NCBI RefSeq assembly: GCF_009727055.1 | Contig: NC_052351.1 | Coordinates: forward strand, 61,666,475 to 61,730,474 | Reading direction: 5' to 3' | Origin: Benincasa hispida | Taxonomy: Eukaryota > Streptophyta > Magnoliopsida > Cucurbitales > Cucurbitaceae | DNA: 64,000 nt | Part shown: positions 1 through 10,200 of the stretch, one piece after another | Layout: each line of letters begins with the position of its first letter | Position numbering within the stretch: the stretch's first letter is position 1 | Program-made: the position numbers and the translations under genes | The notes under the pieces: generated by a model | The model's database searches: none | The model's input: only the letters and a program-made list of their open reading frames with translations | Told to the model about the DNA's origin: nothing

Positions 1-115
1 ACTTTGAAGCCCAAAATCCCAAAAATGCATTCTAACTAATAGAAATTACTGAAATTCCAAATATAAAAAAATTACTAAATTACATTATTACTAAAAAAAT
101 ATACGGGGTGTTACA
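1..115 (-). repeat. Family-A gypsy LTR, terminal fragment
   Basis: This is the 5' end of a family-A LTR read on the minus strand. It ends on the plus strand with TGTTACA at 109-115, so the LTR begins TGTAACA on the element strand. It repeats 3975-4092 almost base for base, with a few single-base indels. The rest of this LTR lies left of the window. Confidence 0.8.
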
Positions 116-1996
116 TTCTTCCCCTCCTCGAAGAACTTTCGTCCTCGAAAGTTCAGTTCTTGAAAAAAGCTTCCAGGTACTGAGCCTCCATCTCATCCTC
201 ACACTCCCAGGTAACCTCCTTGAATTGGTGATTCTGCCATAAAGACTTTCACAAAAGTAATTTCTCGGCCAGCGCAAAGTCTTTAACCTCTCTGGCGAGG
301 ATCTCTATAGGCTTCTCTCGTAGGCTCAAGTTGTCATTCAACTGTAAAGGGCTCTAGTCAACAACATGGGACGGTGTCTGTTCACATACTTCCTCAACAT
401 CAAAACATGGAAGATATTATGAACTGAAGACAGTGTTGGGGAAATGCCAATCGGTAAGCTAGGGGGGCCAACTCGCTCCAAGACCTGAAAGGTCCAAATG
501 AATCTCAGACTTCAACTTCCCCTTCCTGCCCGAAACCTCAGAATACCTTTCATGGGTGCCACTTTTAAGAACACTTTCACACACTCTCAAATTCCAGGTC
601 CTTACATCTTACATCGGTATAGCTCTTTCTTTCTACTCTGAGTTGTTTGCATGCGAGCCCCAATCTTCTGTATTGCTCAATCGTGGCCTGAACTAATTCA
701 GGTCCTAACAATTTCCTCTCTCCTACCTCATCCCAACACACAGGGGACCTGCAACTCTTTCCATATAGAGCCTCTCAAATGTGACATGATAAATAGTGGA
801 CTGGGAGCTGTTATTGTAAGCAACTTCATTAAATGCAAGTGGAGCATCCCAGCTTCCTGAAAACTCTTGGGCATAGGCACGCAACATGTCTTCCAATATC
901 TGATTAATCGCTTGTTTGTCCCATCAGTCTATGGGTGGAAAGATGTACTGAAGTCTAACCGGGTCCCCAAAACTTCCTGAAGAATTTTCCAGAAGTTAGA
1001 CGTGAAATGAGGGTCTTTGTTCGACACGATGGACACAAGCACTCCATGCAACCTCACCACCCTCCTTCAAGTATAACCGTTGCCCACTTATTCACTTAAA
1101 AGGTGGACTTCCGGTATGAAATGTGTTAACTTTGTAAGCCTGTCTACCACAACCCATATCACAATGAAACCTTTGACTGTTCGTGTGCAATCCACGATGA
1201 AGTCCATAGAACACATGCTCCCACTTCCATTCTGGTACACTCAAATGGCCTGTAAAAAGCCTGCTGGTTTCTGCCTCGAGGCATTCACCTGCTGGCACAC
1301 CAAGCACTTACTGACGAACTCTGCAATCTCTCTTTTCATATCATTCCAACCAGTAGTAACGTTTCAAGTCCTGATACATCTTGGTGCCGCTAGGGTGAAT
1401 CGAAAATAAGGAATTATGAAGCCTCTGACAACAACTCATCTTTAATATCACTAACTGCTAGCACGCACAAAACGTCCCTGATAAAAGAGGCCACCTTTCT
1501 GTTGAAAATTGAGAATTTTGCCATCCTGGCCTGACTCCACCCTACGAACTCTCTCTTCCAGATAAGGGTCATCTCGCTGCGCATCAATAATCTTCTGCCT
1601 TAGACTCGGACGCACGACACTGTGCATAACTATGTCGTGACCTTTCTCCATAGCCATTGCAATCTCTGCCCTCTCGAATTCCCTGCACAGGTGAGTCAAT
1701 CTGGTAATGAGGGCTGCTGAATGAACCACCTTTCTGCTTAGAGCATTTGCCACTACATTTGCTTTTTCCGGGTGGTACAAAATTTTCAACAGTCATAGTC
1801 CTTCACCAGCTGCAACCACCTTCTTTTCCTTATGTGCTAACTCTTTCTGAGTGAAAAAAGTCTTCAAACTCTTGTGATCGGTGAAAGATTTTGTATCTTC
1901 TCTCCATATAAGTAATGCCTCCAAATTTGAGAGCAAAAACCACTGCTTGCTAACTCCAAGTCGTGCGTGGGATAATTCTGTTCACGTCTTCTTTAG
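116..1996 (-). pseudogene. Family-A gypsy pol 3' part (RNase H end plus integrase), indel-rich copy
   Basis: A Ty3/gypsy pol fragment on the minus strand, parallel to 4093-5745. The clearest frame is 1451-1789: the RNase H end ([16 protein letters not shown]) running into the integrase amino-terminal region. Integrase core and tail follow towards position 116. Against the sister copy it differs mostly by one-base insertions and deletions, many in homopolymers, so every frame breaks repeatedly. The conserved integrase block that should read HPQTDGQ carries a TAG stop (929-931), shared with other family-A copies. Positions 1027-1264 hold about 238 bases of integrase that are absent from the sister copy at its adapter junction. 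The indel pattern and the adjacent 25-N gap suggest uncorrected long-read sequence, not biological decay. Confidence 0.75.
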
Positions 1997-2021
1997 NNNN
2001 NNNNNNNNNNNNNNNNNNNNN
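1997..2021. other. Assembly gap, exactly 25 N
   Basis: Exactly 25 N. To its left is pol sequence that also occurs to the right at about 5745, and to its right is family-A LTR. A second gap of the same length lies at 42599-42623. A fixed length points to a placeholder inserted by software, not a measured distance. Confidence 0.95.
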
Positions 2022-2222
2022 ACTCTAAATCTCATGAGCGGAAGCGTAAAAACTAGTCCCAGTGGCTCGATCACGAATTCTGCTTGTCCATCGCTGGTGC
2101 ATCTCTACCCTTACCTGAAACAACAACATGAGAAAGAATGAGTATAAAATACTCAGTAAGTAACCCCACTACTAGGGTCAGCCTAGGCATCTATGTCATC
2201 TAGATACCCATCTCTGATGAAG

Positions 2223-2432
2223 CATATAAACTACTCTAGTCCTCATGGGACACATATACACATGAAACAAGAAAGAGATTGAGTCCTATCCTACTGTAGT
2301 TAAGTATGCCCACTACCTCTGGTGAAACATATAAAATGCTCTAGTTCTCATGGGACACATATACACATGAAAGAAGAAGAAGACTGAGTCCTATCATACT
2401 GTAGTTAAGTATGCTCACTACCTCTAGTGAAT
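2223..2432. repeat. 105-bp tandem duplication inside the family-A LTR
   Basis: Two imperfect copies, 2223-2327 and 2328-2432, each starting CATATAAA and containing CTCATGGGACACATATACAC and GTTAAGTATG. The family-A LTR at 50207-52633 appears to hold only one equivalent segment (around 52120-52200). Confidence 0.7.
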
Positions 2433-2553
2433 CCCGAAGGAGACACAAATTGGTGAATCACGAAGGAAACACAAACTGGTGAGTCCCAAAGGAAACACAA
2501 ACTGGTGAATCCCGAAGGAAACACAAACTGGTGAATCCCGAAGGAAACACAAA
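2428..2553. repeat. 26-bp tandem array in the family-A LTR, about five units
   Basis: About five units with consensus GGTGAATCCCGAAGGAAACA followed by CAAACT. The same array, read on the opposite strand, has about nine units at 51868-52115. Confidence 0.85.
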
Positions 2554-3756
2554 ATCTAATGGGCATCTAACTAATCAGTAAGGACATTTGCCCAGTCTCA
2601 AAATCAAAATCATCACTGTATGAATCTATGACATACATATAAACCTCAACATCATGCCTCTACAACATACACATATATCTCAACATCATGGTTCTACAGC
2701 ATACATGTATACCTCAATATCATCAGATCAAATACAACCATATGGAAGTACATACCATCTCATACTTACATTCAAGTGTCTATGTGCATAAATAAATAAT
2801 TTAGATCTGGTACCAGAACATACTTTGATCATATTATACTATCAGTCTATCATGCTGTCATTTTGCTATAACATTCATTTATCACGCTAGCATACATCTA
2901 ATGCCTGGCTCGTGGGCAGTTCCAGTAGTAAGATTACTTACCTTAAATAAAGTCCAAAAATTAATTCAAGTGAACAAACTCCTTTCTAGCTTTCCACGAC
3001 TTTTGAATGAGATCCTAGAACATGGATAAAAATCGATCTTAACTTTTAAGCCCAATTTTTTTTAAACACTAAATCATTCCAAGATTACTAGCATAACTTA
3101 CCCAATAGTGGTTTGGCCAAGATCACCTCAAAGTACTAACACCAAAAATTCTCGTCAGAATCAAACTTAATTCATTCGGTTCTAAATTCAAAACTTCTTC
3201 AAAACTTGAATCCAAAGCCTAATTAATCTGAGTAAACCAAAAAAACAAAATCAAAACTCCATGGGCATACAAAGCTCTTTCAAGAGAGTTCAATGGTAGC
3301 TCCAAGATCTACCCAAGACTTCACCTATTTTCAAGATTCGGTGAAGCCACGGTGGCGCGACTAGAGTAGTGATAGTGACCAGCGGATGGTAGATCTGGAC
3401 AACGATGCGGGTAGCAAAGCGCCGGAACAATTGTTGAACATCTCTCACTTAAACAAATGCGCTGGAAGCACACGACCTTTGGGGGGAGGGGTTCGCACGT
3501 GGTTAGGCTTCGTCGAAACGGTGGGCGTCGGTTGGGCAAAAACCTCGAACGACGAGTGGCTAGGGTCAGGACCGACGGTGTCTGGACGATGGGCTGAGAA
3601 GATCGGACTGTTGGTCGAGGTCGGCGGCAGAAGTGACATGATGCAGGCGTGGCGTCGATGGCGGTGGAGGTAGGGCCTCGGGTGAAGGAAAAAGAAATTG
3701 AGGGGAGGAGGGGAAGGCGCAGATGCGTGAAGAAGAAAAGGGAATTTGATTTTTTA

Positions 3757-3821
3757 TAAATAAATAATAAATAATTAATAATAATAATAATAAATAATAA
3801 TATAATAATAAATAATAATAA
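3757..3821. repeat. AAT/TAA microsatellite in LTR
   Basis: Imperfect (TAA)n/(AAT)n run in the family-A LTR. The sister LTR has a shorter TTA run near 50488-50505. Confidence 0.85.
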
Positions 3822-4092
3822 AAACTAAAAAGGAAATAAGTATAATTATATTTTATTCCTTTCCTTATTCCACTTTATACTATTAAATTCCTTTCCTTCT
3901 CAAAAAGAAAATTAATTCCTACCATTAATTTTCAAATTGAATAATTTCACGCCAACAATTAAATTCCCGCACTTACACTTGAAGCCCAAAATCCCAAAAA
4001 TGCATTCTAACTAATAGAAATTACTGAAATTCCAAATAATAAAAAAATTACTAAACTTACATTATTACTAAAAAAATATACGGGGTGTTACA

Positions 4093-4106
4093 TTCTTCCC
4101 TCCTCG
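4093..4106 (-). other. Polypurine tract of element A
   Basis: Directly inside the LTR boundary, the minus strand reads GAGGAGGGAAGAA just before TGTAACA. This is the expected place and composition for the plus-strand priming tract of an LTR retrotransposon. Elements A' and G have closely similar tracts. Confidence 0.75.
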
Positions 4107-4991
4107 AAGAACTTTCGTCCTCGAAAGTTCATTCTTGAAAAAGCTCCAGGTACTGAGCCTCCATCTCATCCTCACACTCCCAGGTAACCTCCTTGAATTG
4201 GTGATTCTGCCATAAGACTTTCACAAAAGTAATTTCTCGGCAGCGCAAAGTCTTTACCTCTCTGGCGAGGATCTCTATAGGCTTCTCCTCGTAGCTCAAG
4301 TTGTCATTCAACTGTAAGGGCTCGTAGTCAACAACATGGGACGGGTCTGTCACATACTTCCTCAACATCAAAACATGGAAGATATTATGAACTGAAGACA
4401 GTGTTGGGGGAAATGCCAATCGGTAAGCTAGGGGGCCAACTCGCTCCAAGACCTTGAAAGGTCCAATGAATCTCAGACTCAACTTCCCCTTCCTGCCAAA
4501 CCTCAGAATACCTTTCATGGGTGCCACTTTTAAGAACACTTTCACACCACTCTCAAATTCCAGGTCCTTACATCTTACATCGGTATAGCTCTTCTTTCTA
4601 CTCTGAGTTGTTTGCATGCGAGCCCCAATCTTCTGTATTGCCTCAATCGTGGCCTGAACTAATTCAGGTCCTAACAATTTCCTCTCTCCTACCTCATCCC
4701 AACACACAGGGGACCTGCAACTCTTTCCATATAGAGCCTCAAATGGTGACATGATAATAGTGGACTGGGAGCTGTTATTGTAAGCAAACTTCATTAAATG
4801 CAAGTGAGCATCCCAGCTTCCTGAAAACTCTATGGCATAGGCACGCAACATGTCTTCCAATATCTGATTCAATCGCTCTGTTTGCCCATCAGTCTATGGG
4901 TGGAAAGATGTACTGAAGTCTAACCGGGTCCCCAAAACTTCCTGAAGACTTTTCCAGAAGTTAGACGTGAAACGAGGGTCTCTGTTCGACA
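4107..4991 (-). pseudogene. Element A integrase core end and C-terminal chromodomain-like tail
   Basis: The longest frame (4129-4872, 247 codons) holds the integrase segment with LEDMLRAYAIEF near its start, the DLEFESGVKVFLKVAPMKG region, the SVHNIFHVLMLRKYV segment and a degenerate chromodomain-like end (VKVLWQNHQFKEVTWECED). Upstream of the frame start, the block that should read HPQTDGQ reads HP-stop-TDGQ: TAG at 4894-4896 where relatives have CAG. The catalytic SDRD region is at about 4960-4991 and is cut by an adapter sequence at 4992. In a working element this part inserts the cDNA, and the tail may steer insertion through chromatin contacts. Here it cannot be read through. Confidence 0.85.
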
Positions 4992-5025
4992 CTCTTATAC
5001 ACATCTAGATGTGTATAAGAGACAG
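4992..5025. other. Tn5 mosaic-end palindrome (Nextera mate-pair junction), left half short by 4 bases
   Basis: The right half is the exact 19-base Tn5 mosaic end AGATGTGTATAAGAGACAG. The left half is its reverse complement without the first four bases. This is the junction adapter of transposase mate-pair libraries, not plant DNA. It replaces about 240 bases of integrase that survive at 1027-1264. Translation across it yields the false peptide end LSLIHI. Confidence 0.97.
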
Positions 5026-5373
5026 TTTCTGCCTCGAGGCATTCACCTGCTGGCACACCAAGCACTTACTGACGAACTCTGCAATCTCTCTTTTCATATC
5101 ATTCCACCAGTAGTAACGTTTCAAGTCCTGATACATCTTGGTGCCGCTAGGGTGAATCGAAAATAAGGAATTATGAGCCTCTGACAACAACTCATCTTTA
5201 ATATCACTAACTGCTAGCACGCACAAACGTCCCTGATAAAAGAGGCCACCTTTCGTTGAAATTGAGAATTTGCCATCCTGGCCTGACTCCACCCTACGAA
5301 CTCTCTCTTCCAGATAAGGGTCATCTCGCTGCGCATCAATAATCTTCTGCCTTAGACTCGGACGCACCGACAA
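5026..5373 (-). pseudogene. Element A integrase N-terminal zinc-binding region
   Basis: The frame 5005-5373 (its last codons lie in adapter) shows the HHCC zinc-binding pattern of retroviral-type integrases: EAHNSLFSIHP followed by KCLVCQQV. The linker from RNase H lies in the first 60 codons. After CLVCQQVNASRQK it runs into the mosaic-end sequence, so the first catalytic aspartate region is missing from the assembly here. The frame joins the RNase H piece (5383-5706) only through a frameshift around 5375-5385. Confidence 0.85.
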
Positions 5374-5382
5374 CTGTGCTAA

Positions 5383-5706
5383 CTATGTCGTGACCTTTTC
5401 CATAGCCATTGCAATCTCTGCCCTCTCGAATTCCCTGCACAGGTGAGTCAATCTGGTAATGAGGGCTGCTGAATGAACCACCTTTCTGCTTAGAGCATTT
5501 GCCACTACATTTGCTTTTTCCGGGTGGTACAAAATTTCACAGTCATAGTCCTTCACCAGCTGCAACCACCTTCTTTTCCTTATGTGTAACTCTTTCTGAG
5601 TGAAAAAGTACTTCAAACTCTTGTGATCGGTGAAGATTTGTATCTTCTCTCCATATAAGTAATGCCTCCAAATCTTGAGAGCAAAAACCACTGCTGCTAA
5701 CTCCAA
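5383..5706 (-). pseudogene. Element A RNase H domain
   Basis: 107 codons. Opens with [21 protein letters not shown], carries the catalytic [11 protein letters not shown] block intact, and ends in the [16 protein letters not shown] segment typical of gypsy RNase H. RNase H removes the RNA strand during reverse transcription. Just upstream, at 5776-5778, the block that reads LMQQGK in relatives has TAG in place of a CAG glutamine codon. Confidence 0.85.
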
Positions 5707-6733
5707 GTCGTGCGTGGGATAATTCTGTTCACGCTTCTTTAGCTGACGTGAAGCGTAAGCAAATACTTTACCCTGCTACATCAATACGTATCCCAACCCC
5801 TTCTTGGATGCATCACTGTAAATGACAAAACCACCTGATCCATCTGGTACTGTAAGAACTGGGGCTGAAACCAACCTCTGCTTGAGGTCCTGGAAACTGT
5901 TTTCACAAGCCTTATTCCAAACAAATGCTGCTTCTTTTGGGTTAACTGAGTCAATGGGGAGGCTATACGAGAGAAGTTCTTTACAAATCGTCTATAGTAG
6001 CCCGCTAACCCCAAGAAACTGCGCACCTCACTGACTGTGGTTGGACGAGCCCAACTCGTAACTGCCTCAATCTTTGCAGGATCCACAGAGACACCTTCCT
6101 TCGATACTATATACCCTAGGAAGGACACCTGCCTCAACCAAAATTCACATTTAGAAAACTTAGCATACAGCTTATTGGCCCTCAACGTCTCCAAATATTT
6201 TCGCAAATGCTCCTCGTCCTCGGCCTCTGTCTTAGAATAAACCAAGATGTCATCAATAAAAACAATCACAAAAGTGTCGAAGAATTCCTTAAACACCCTA
6301 TTCATGACATCCATGAACACTGTTGGTGCATTCGTTAGACCGAACGACATCACTATGAACTCATAATGTCCATACCTCGAATGAAAAGCTGCCTTGGGTC
6401 TGTCACTATCCTTTATTCTTAGCTGGTGGTATCCTGACCGGAGATCAATCTTAGAGAATACCGTAGCTCCCTGCAACTGGTCAAACAAATCATCAATCCT
6501 GGGAAGAGGATACTTTTCTTGATGGTCACCTTGTTCAGCTCTCTGTAATCAATACACAGACGTAATGATCCATCCTTCTTTTTCATAAACAAAACAGGTG
6601 CACCCCATGGTGACATGTTAGGGCGTATGAAACCCTTGTCCAACAACTCCTGCAATTGGACCTTCGGTTCCTTCAACTCTGTCGGGGCCATCCTGTATGA
6701 AGCCTTCAAAATAGGGGTTGTTCCGGGCTCCAA
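5707..6733 (-). pseudogene. Element A reverse transcriptase
   Basis: Two overlapping frames together give the RT: 6419-6733 ([41 protein letters not shown]) and 5781-6488 ([13 protein letters not shown], the [10 protein letters not shown] catalytic box, [18 protein letters not shown]). One base is lost near 6515, separating the fingers from the palm. A second frameshift near 5930 disrupts the connection to RNase H. Catalytic aspartates are visible in FSKID and FIDD, so the enzyme was once functional. The sequence is that of a chromovirus-like gypsy lineage (Tekay/Del type by general resemblance, inference). Confidence 0.88.
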
Positions 6734-6747
6734 CTCAATAGCAAAAT

Positions 6748-7353
6748 CTATCTCCCACTACGGGGCAGTCCGGGAAGATCCTCTGGAAAAATGTCTGGAA
6801 AATCTCTCATTACTGGCTCCAAAGTCAAGGTGACTTCAGTCTCTCTAGTGTCCACCACACTGGCCATAAAGCCCCAGGCTCCTTGGTCGAATAGTCTACT
6901 GGCCTTCAATGCTGAAATCTCTTTGGGTAGGACTACGGTCCCAACCCTTTTAAACTTAAAACTGGCTCTTATAGGAGGGTTAAAGATGACCTCCTTACGG
7001 GAGCAATCTATGCTGGCATGATTAGCAGCTAACCAATGCATGTCCAATATCACATCAAAATCGCACATATCTAAAATTATCAAGGTTACATCTAATGCGC
7101 GATTGGCTACCTCTACCTGACATGCTTTTATCTGTTCTGTAGCTAACATGATCTCTCCTGATGGAGTGGAAATGGACAATGCAAATGGTAAAGGTTCCAA
7201 GTCTAACATGGCATGTTTCATAAATACAGCAGATATAAACAAATACGAAGAGCCAGAGTCAAACAAAACTAAAGCATGGTGCCCCAAAATGGAAAGTGTA
7301 CCTGTCACCACTGTGCTTGACTTCTCGGCCTCACGCCGAGTGGTAGAAAGCAC
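6748..7353 (-). pseudogene. Element A aspartic protease and RT linker
   Basis: 201 codons. The protease active site DSGSS is present (aspartate at codon 32 of this frame), followed by the second conserved segment DVILDMHWLAANHASIDC, where relatives usually have GMDWL. The end ([15 protein letters not shown]) is the spacer leading to RT. A frameshift plus a stop around 6745-6760 separates it from RT. The protease would cut Gag-Pol into its parts. Confidence 0.85.
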
Positions 7354-7386
7354 CCTACCCTGTTGTTGCTGACGATTCGGGCCTCC

Positions 7387-7602
7387 CTAAAACGAACTTA
7401 CGGGCTGGCCCCTGTGTTCAGGCGCGTTCCTCCTCAGGCATCTATCTAACATATGCCACTTCTGGCCACATCGAAAACAAATCCTAAAGCTGGCTAGACA
7501 ACGTCCCCAGTGTTGCTTACCACAAGTGGTACATATCGGCCTATCCTCCCTGCTAGTCACAACCTGGGAACCCTGTTGTCCCCACTGACGTGAAGCATTC
7601 AC
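7387..7602 (-). pseudogene. Element A Gag nucleocapsid zinc knuckle
   Basis: 71 codons with two cysteine-rich motifs. ICTTCGKQHWGRC is irregular. CFRCGQKWHMLDRC is a standard C-X2-C-X4-H-X4-C zinc knuckle, used to bind element RNA. The frame ends in an in-frame TAG at 7387-7389 just before the protease. Confidence 0.85.
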
Positions 7603-8424
7603 TGTGTTCTGGTTCCTCTGTTGATGCTCAGGAGCCCTGGGCTAAGCCTTCCTTTTCTGACCTGCGGAGGTCCCAATCTCAAGCGACCTCCTGTATTCCT
7701 CTCCTATCTAGAAGTCAGCATCAATCCTCACGGCGGCCTGTAGTACCACATCATACGTCTTGAGGTCCAAGGCATGCATCGTCCCTAGCAGTCCGTTCCT
7801 CAGGCCCTAGATGAATCTCTCTGTCTTTACTACCTCGGTGGCTACTAGTTCAGGAGCAAAGCAAGATAGCTTATCAAATTCCTGCTCATACTCCTCCACC
7901 GACATACTCCCTGCCTCAAGTTTAAGAATTCTGCCTGTTTGTTGTATCGGGTGTTGGCTGAAAAGTACTTCTCATAAAAGCGCTTCTTGAATTGCTCCCA
8001 GGTTGCAAGTTTACCACCAGTATCAATCATCTTTTCTGCTGAACGCCACCAGATTTCTGCGTTACCAGTCAACATGAAGACTGTGCATTGAAGCTTGTGC
8101 TCTTCCGGGCACCTCATAAAATAGAATATTCTTTCAATAGATGATAACCACATCTCTGCTTTGGTGGGGTCCCCCAACAATCCATTAAAGGGGTGAGGGT
8201 CATACTTTCGGAAATCCCTTAGATGTTTAGCCTCCAGAGACAGACCCTGCATGTCTCTATCCTACGGTCGGGTATGTTGTAACTGCCTTGGGGGCACCGA
8301 TTCCTCCTGAGCCTGGGTCTGGGCAATCTGTCCTGCCATCGTGAACGAATCAGCTCCTGTAGCTTTCCCATTAGAGAGGATGCAACAACTTCACTAATTC
8401 TAGCTAAGCGGAAGCTGGTGGGCA
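7603..8424 (-). pseudogene. Element A Gag capsid region, 5' end missing
   Basis: The best frame (7845-8252, 135 codons) is a gypsy-type Gag core: FRKYDPHPFNGLLGDPTKAEMW, RCPEEHKLQCTVFMLTGNAEIWW and the WEQFKKRFYEKYF helix. A frameshift near 7917 scrambles the end. Upstream coding sequence continues to about 8420 (QTQAQEESVPP) with one TAG before DMQG. At 8425 it abuts a Cassandra-like LTR, so the leader, primer-binding site and 5' LTR of element A are absent. Confidence 0.8.
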
Positions 8425-8841
8425 TGTAACGACTCGAGTTCAGAAAGGTACATGAATGAACAGATATCACATCCGAATGAGAGGGATCCTGAGAACATGA
8501 AAGTATGATTAAAAAATGCCTAAAATAATTTAAAGTTACTACCTAACCAACATGGTGCACCTTTTCTTTCGGTGGCTCAAATAAGAAACTCCAAAGTTAA
8601 GCGTGCTTAGCTTGAAGCAATCCTATGTTGGGTGACCTCCTGAGAATTTTCCTAGGATGCATGTCAGGAGGACAAAGCATGCTGAAAGGACCCGGTGTGG
8701 TTTTGTGGACAACTTTCACTTTTAAAAGAATTCGAGGCAAGTGAAGATGACGTAGTCGGGTTGTAAGGGAATGCCGGGGCCATCAAGGGCCGAATTCGGA
8801 TTTCTAAATCCTGGTCTGAATCTTGGGCCTGGGGTGTTACA
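8425..8841 (+). mobile_element. Cassandra-like TRIM LTR
   Basis: A 417-base unit bounded by TGTAAC and GTTACA, without coding sequence. It contains a 5S rRNA-like internal block and the stretch GGTGCACCTTTTCTTTC-GGTGGCTCAAATAAG just before it. These are hallmarks of Cassandra, a miniature LTR element that carries 5S promoter sequence in its LTR. Only one LTR is visible, so this is a solo LTR or one end. The 5-base flanks (GGGCA / GCTCG) do not form a target-site duplication. Confidence 0.82.
8586..8660 (+). promoter_or_regulatory. 5S rRNA-derived pol III internal promoter block
   Basis: Matches the plant 5S gene around its internal control region: ACTCCAAAGTTAAGCGTGCTT (one mismatch, A for G) over the A-box, then GTTGGGTGACCTCCTG over the C-box. 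The segment between the boxes and the downstream part have diverged. This could recruit TFIIIA/TFIIIC but is not a functional 5S gene: the first half of 5S is not present. Confidence 0.85.
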
Positions 8842-8907
8842 GCTCGAGTGTAGGGCAGCTTTGTAACGCTACCCCAAGCGTTACAACGCTCTGGAGATGC
8901 CCCAACA
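8842..8907 (+). repeat. Left remnant of Athila-like LTR H
   Basis: A 66-base piece with inverted AACGCT/AGCGTT words (GTAACGCTACCCCAAGCGTTAC), like the stretch at 27050-27230. It appears to be the part of LTR H left of the J insertion. Short, so tentative. Confidence 0.45.
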
Positions 8908-10200
8908 TGTCACACCCCACTCCAGATTACCCTCTTAACCTGAATAGAATGTGACTGCAGTAGTTACCAACCCTTTTTCTGGCACTTACTGCCTATCTAA
9001 CCTATTAAATTTTGCTCAAACCTTGAATACATACATATCATCAATATACCAATATATCAACTCAAAACTTAACATATTTACATTACAAGGTTTCGCAGCA
9101 TTGTTCATACATGAATATTACAACTTAGTGAGCCCCATCTAATATACTAGTCACTAGACAGACGCATGTGTACTAACTAATACAGGTCTTCAATTACACT
9201 TCCTTTAACTTGTTTCTTTGAGTGGCAGAGCAGCAGCAGAAAAGTCTTTTGGGAACCGACCACTACATGAAAAGGAAAACATTTAAAAACGTGAGCTAGA
9301 AGCCCAGTGAGTGACTTAATAACAACATAAATCTCATGCTTATACTAAAAGCTTGAAAACATAATACTGGAATTATACCAAGCAAATGTGTACATAAAAC
9401 CTTTAAAACCATTGTATCCAAAACCTGAAACTTAGTTGAGAATGAACATTCATCGCTCTAATTCCCAATGCCAAGCCATGGCCAGATGAGACTTCTACTT
9501 CGACCTGTTCATATTGAACTATGGCTAGGAGAGATCCCTACGTCGATCTCTTTAAATATACTGATGGGTATCTCAAGCAACTTCCTTTAAACATAAACAT
9601 TGATAACAACTCTTAAACACCATTAAACATCATTATTCCCTAGTTGAGAACAAACATACATCGCTCTAGCTCCCAACGTTTGTTATCGGCCAAGAGACCT
9701 ATACTTCGGCCTCTCATTCGGACTGCCTACGTGCATATGGAGTTTTCTATGTATCGTCAACACCTTAGGTACATATATTCAGATACCTTCCTTAACTTCA
9801 GTATCCGGCTTACTCAAGCTATCAAGTTCTCGAAGAGCATTAAAAGAATAACTCTCAAATATAGCATACAAAACTCCTTAGGATACCTTCTCTACCTTCA
9901 GTATCCTTTATCATTATGTTTAAAAATACTAACACTTGTACTTTGACAACCTTAGGTATTTAAAACATAGTACATCAAGCTTCATTCAACCTTAGCTTTA
10001 ACCCTAACACATGCCTCATACTTTGTGAAATAAGTTGGCTTAAAACATATTGAACTAACTTGTAAAAACCACTAGCATGCGTTAGACATGGAAAACATAT
10101 TTGAAAAACTCATACATTAGTAAACATCATGCGTTGATAAACATTCATAAGCATTAGCAATTCCAAACTATCCTCCTAGCCTAAGAGAAGATATGGCTAC
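8908..10200 (-). repeat. LTR J, left part (B-related gypsy LTR)
   Basis: Starts TGTCACACCCCAC and follows the same landmark order as the B LTR at 12378: CTTACTGCCTA, GTGGCAGAGCAG, CCCAGTGAGTGAC, then GATACC...GTATC hairpin modules (9782-9805, 9881-9906). It has no coding sequence. It stops at GGCTAC (10195-10200), where element C begins. With 25483-27015 it would total 2826 bases, close to the 2650 of LTR B. Confidence 0.7.

Larger units (their letters stand above)
2022..4092 (-). repeat. Family-A gypsy LTR (3' LTR of the 4093-8424 element), truncated at the gap
   Basis: A long LTR on the minus strand. Its element-strand start (TGTAACA) is at 4092. The other end is lost in the gap: compared with the full LTR at 50207-52633, roughly 250-300 bases of the CA end are missing. 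It holds a 105-base tandem duplication, a 26-base tandem array, a GC-rich stretch (about 3330-3720) and an AAT-type microsatellite. Both LTR copies share the order of landmarks: GC-rich block, 26-base array, and the stretch around 2030-2180 near the CA end. The open frames in the GC-rich block look fortuitous. Confidence 0.85.

Noticed and set aside
2428..2553. CRISPR-like array
   Set aside because: Units are directly contiguous with no unique spacers, and the locus is a plant LTR.
3386..3673. 95-codon open frame in a GC-rich block, possible small gene
   Set aside because: It lies inside the family-A LTR, has no homologous frame preserved in the sister LTR at 50540-50960, and an opposite-strand frame overlaps it.
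8586..8660. 5S rRNA gene
   Set aside because: Only the central to 3' part of 5S is recognisable and it is diverged. The context is an LTR with TG/CA-type ends.
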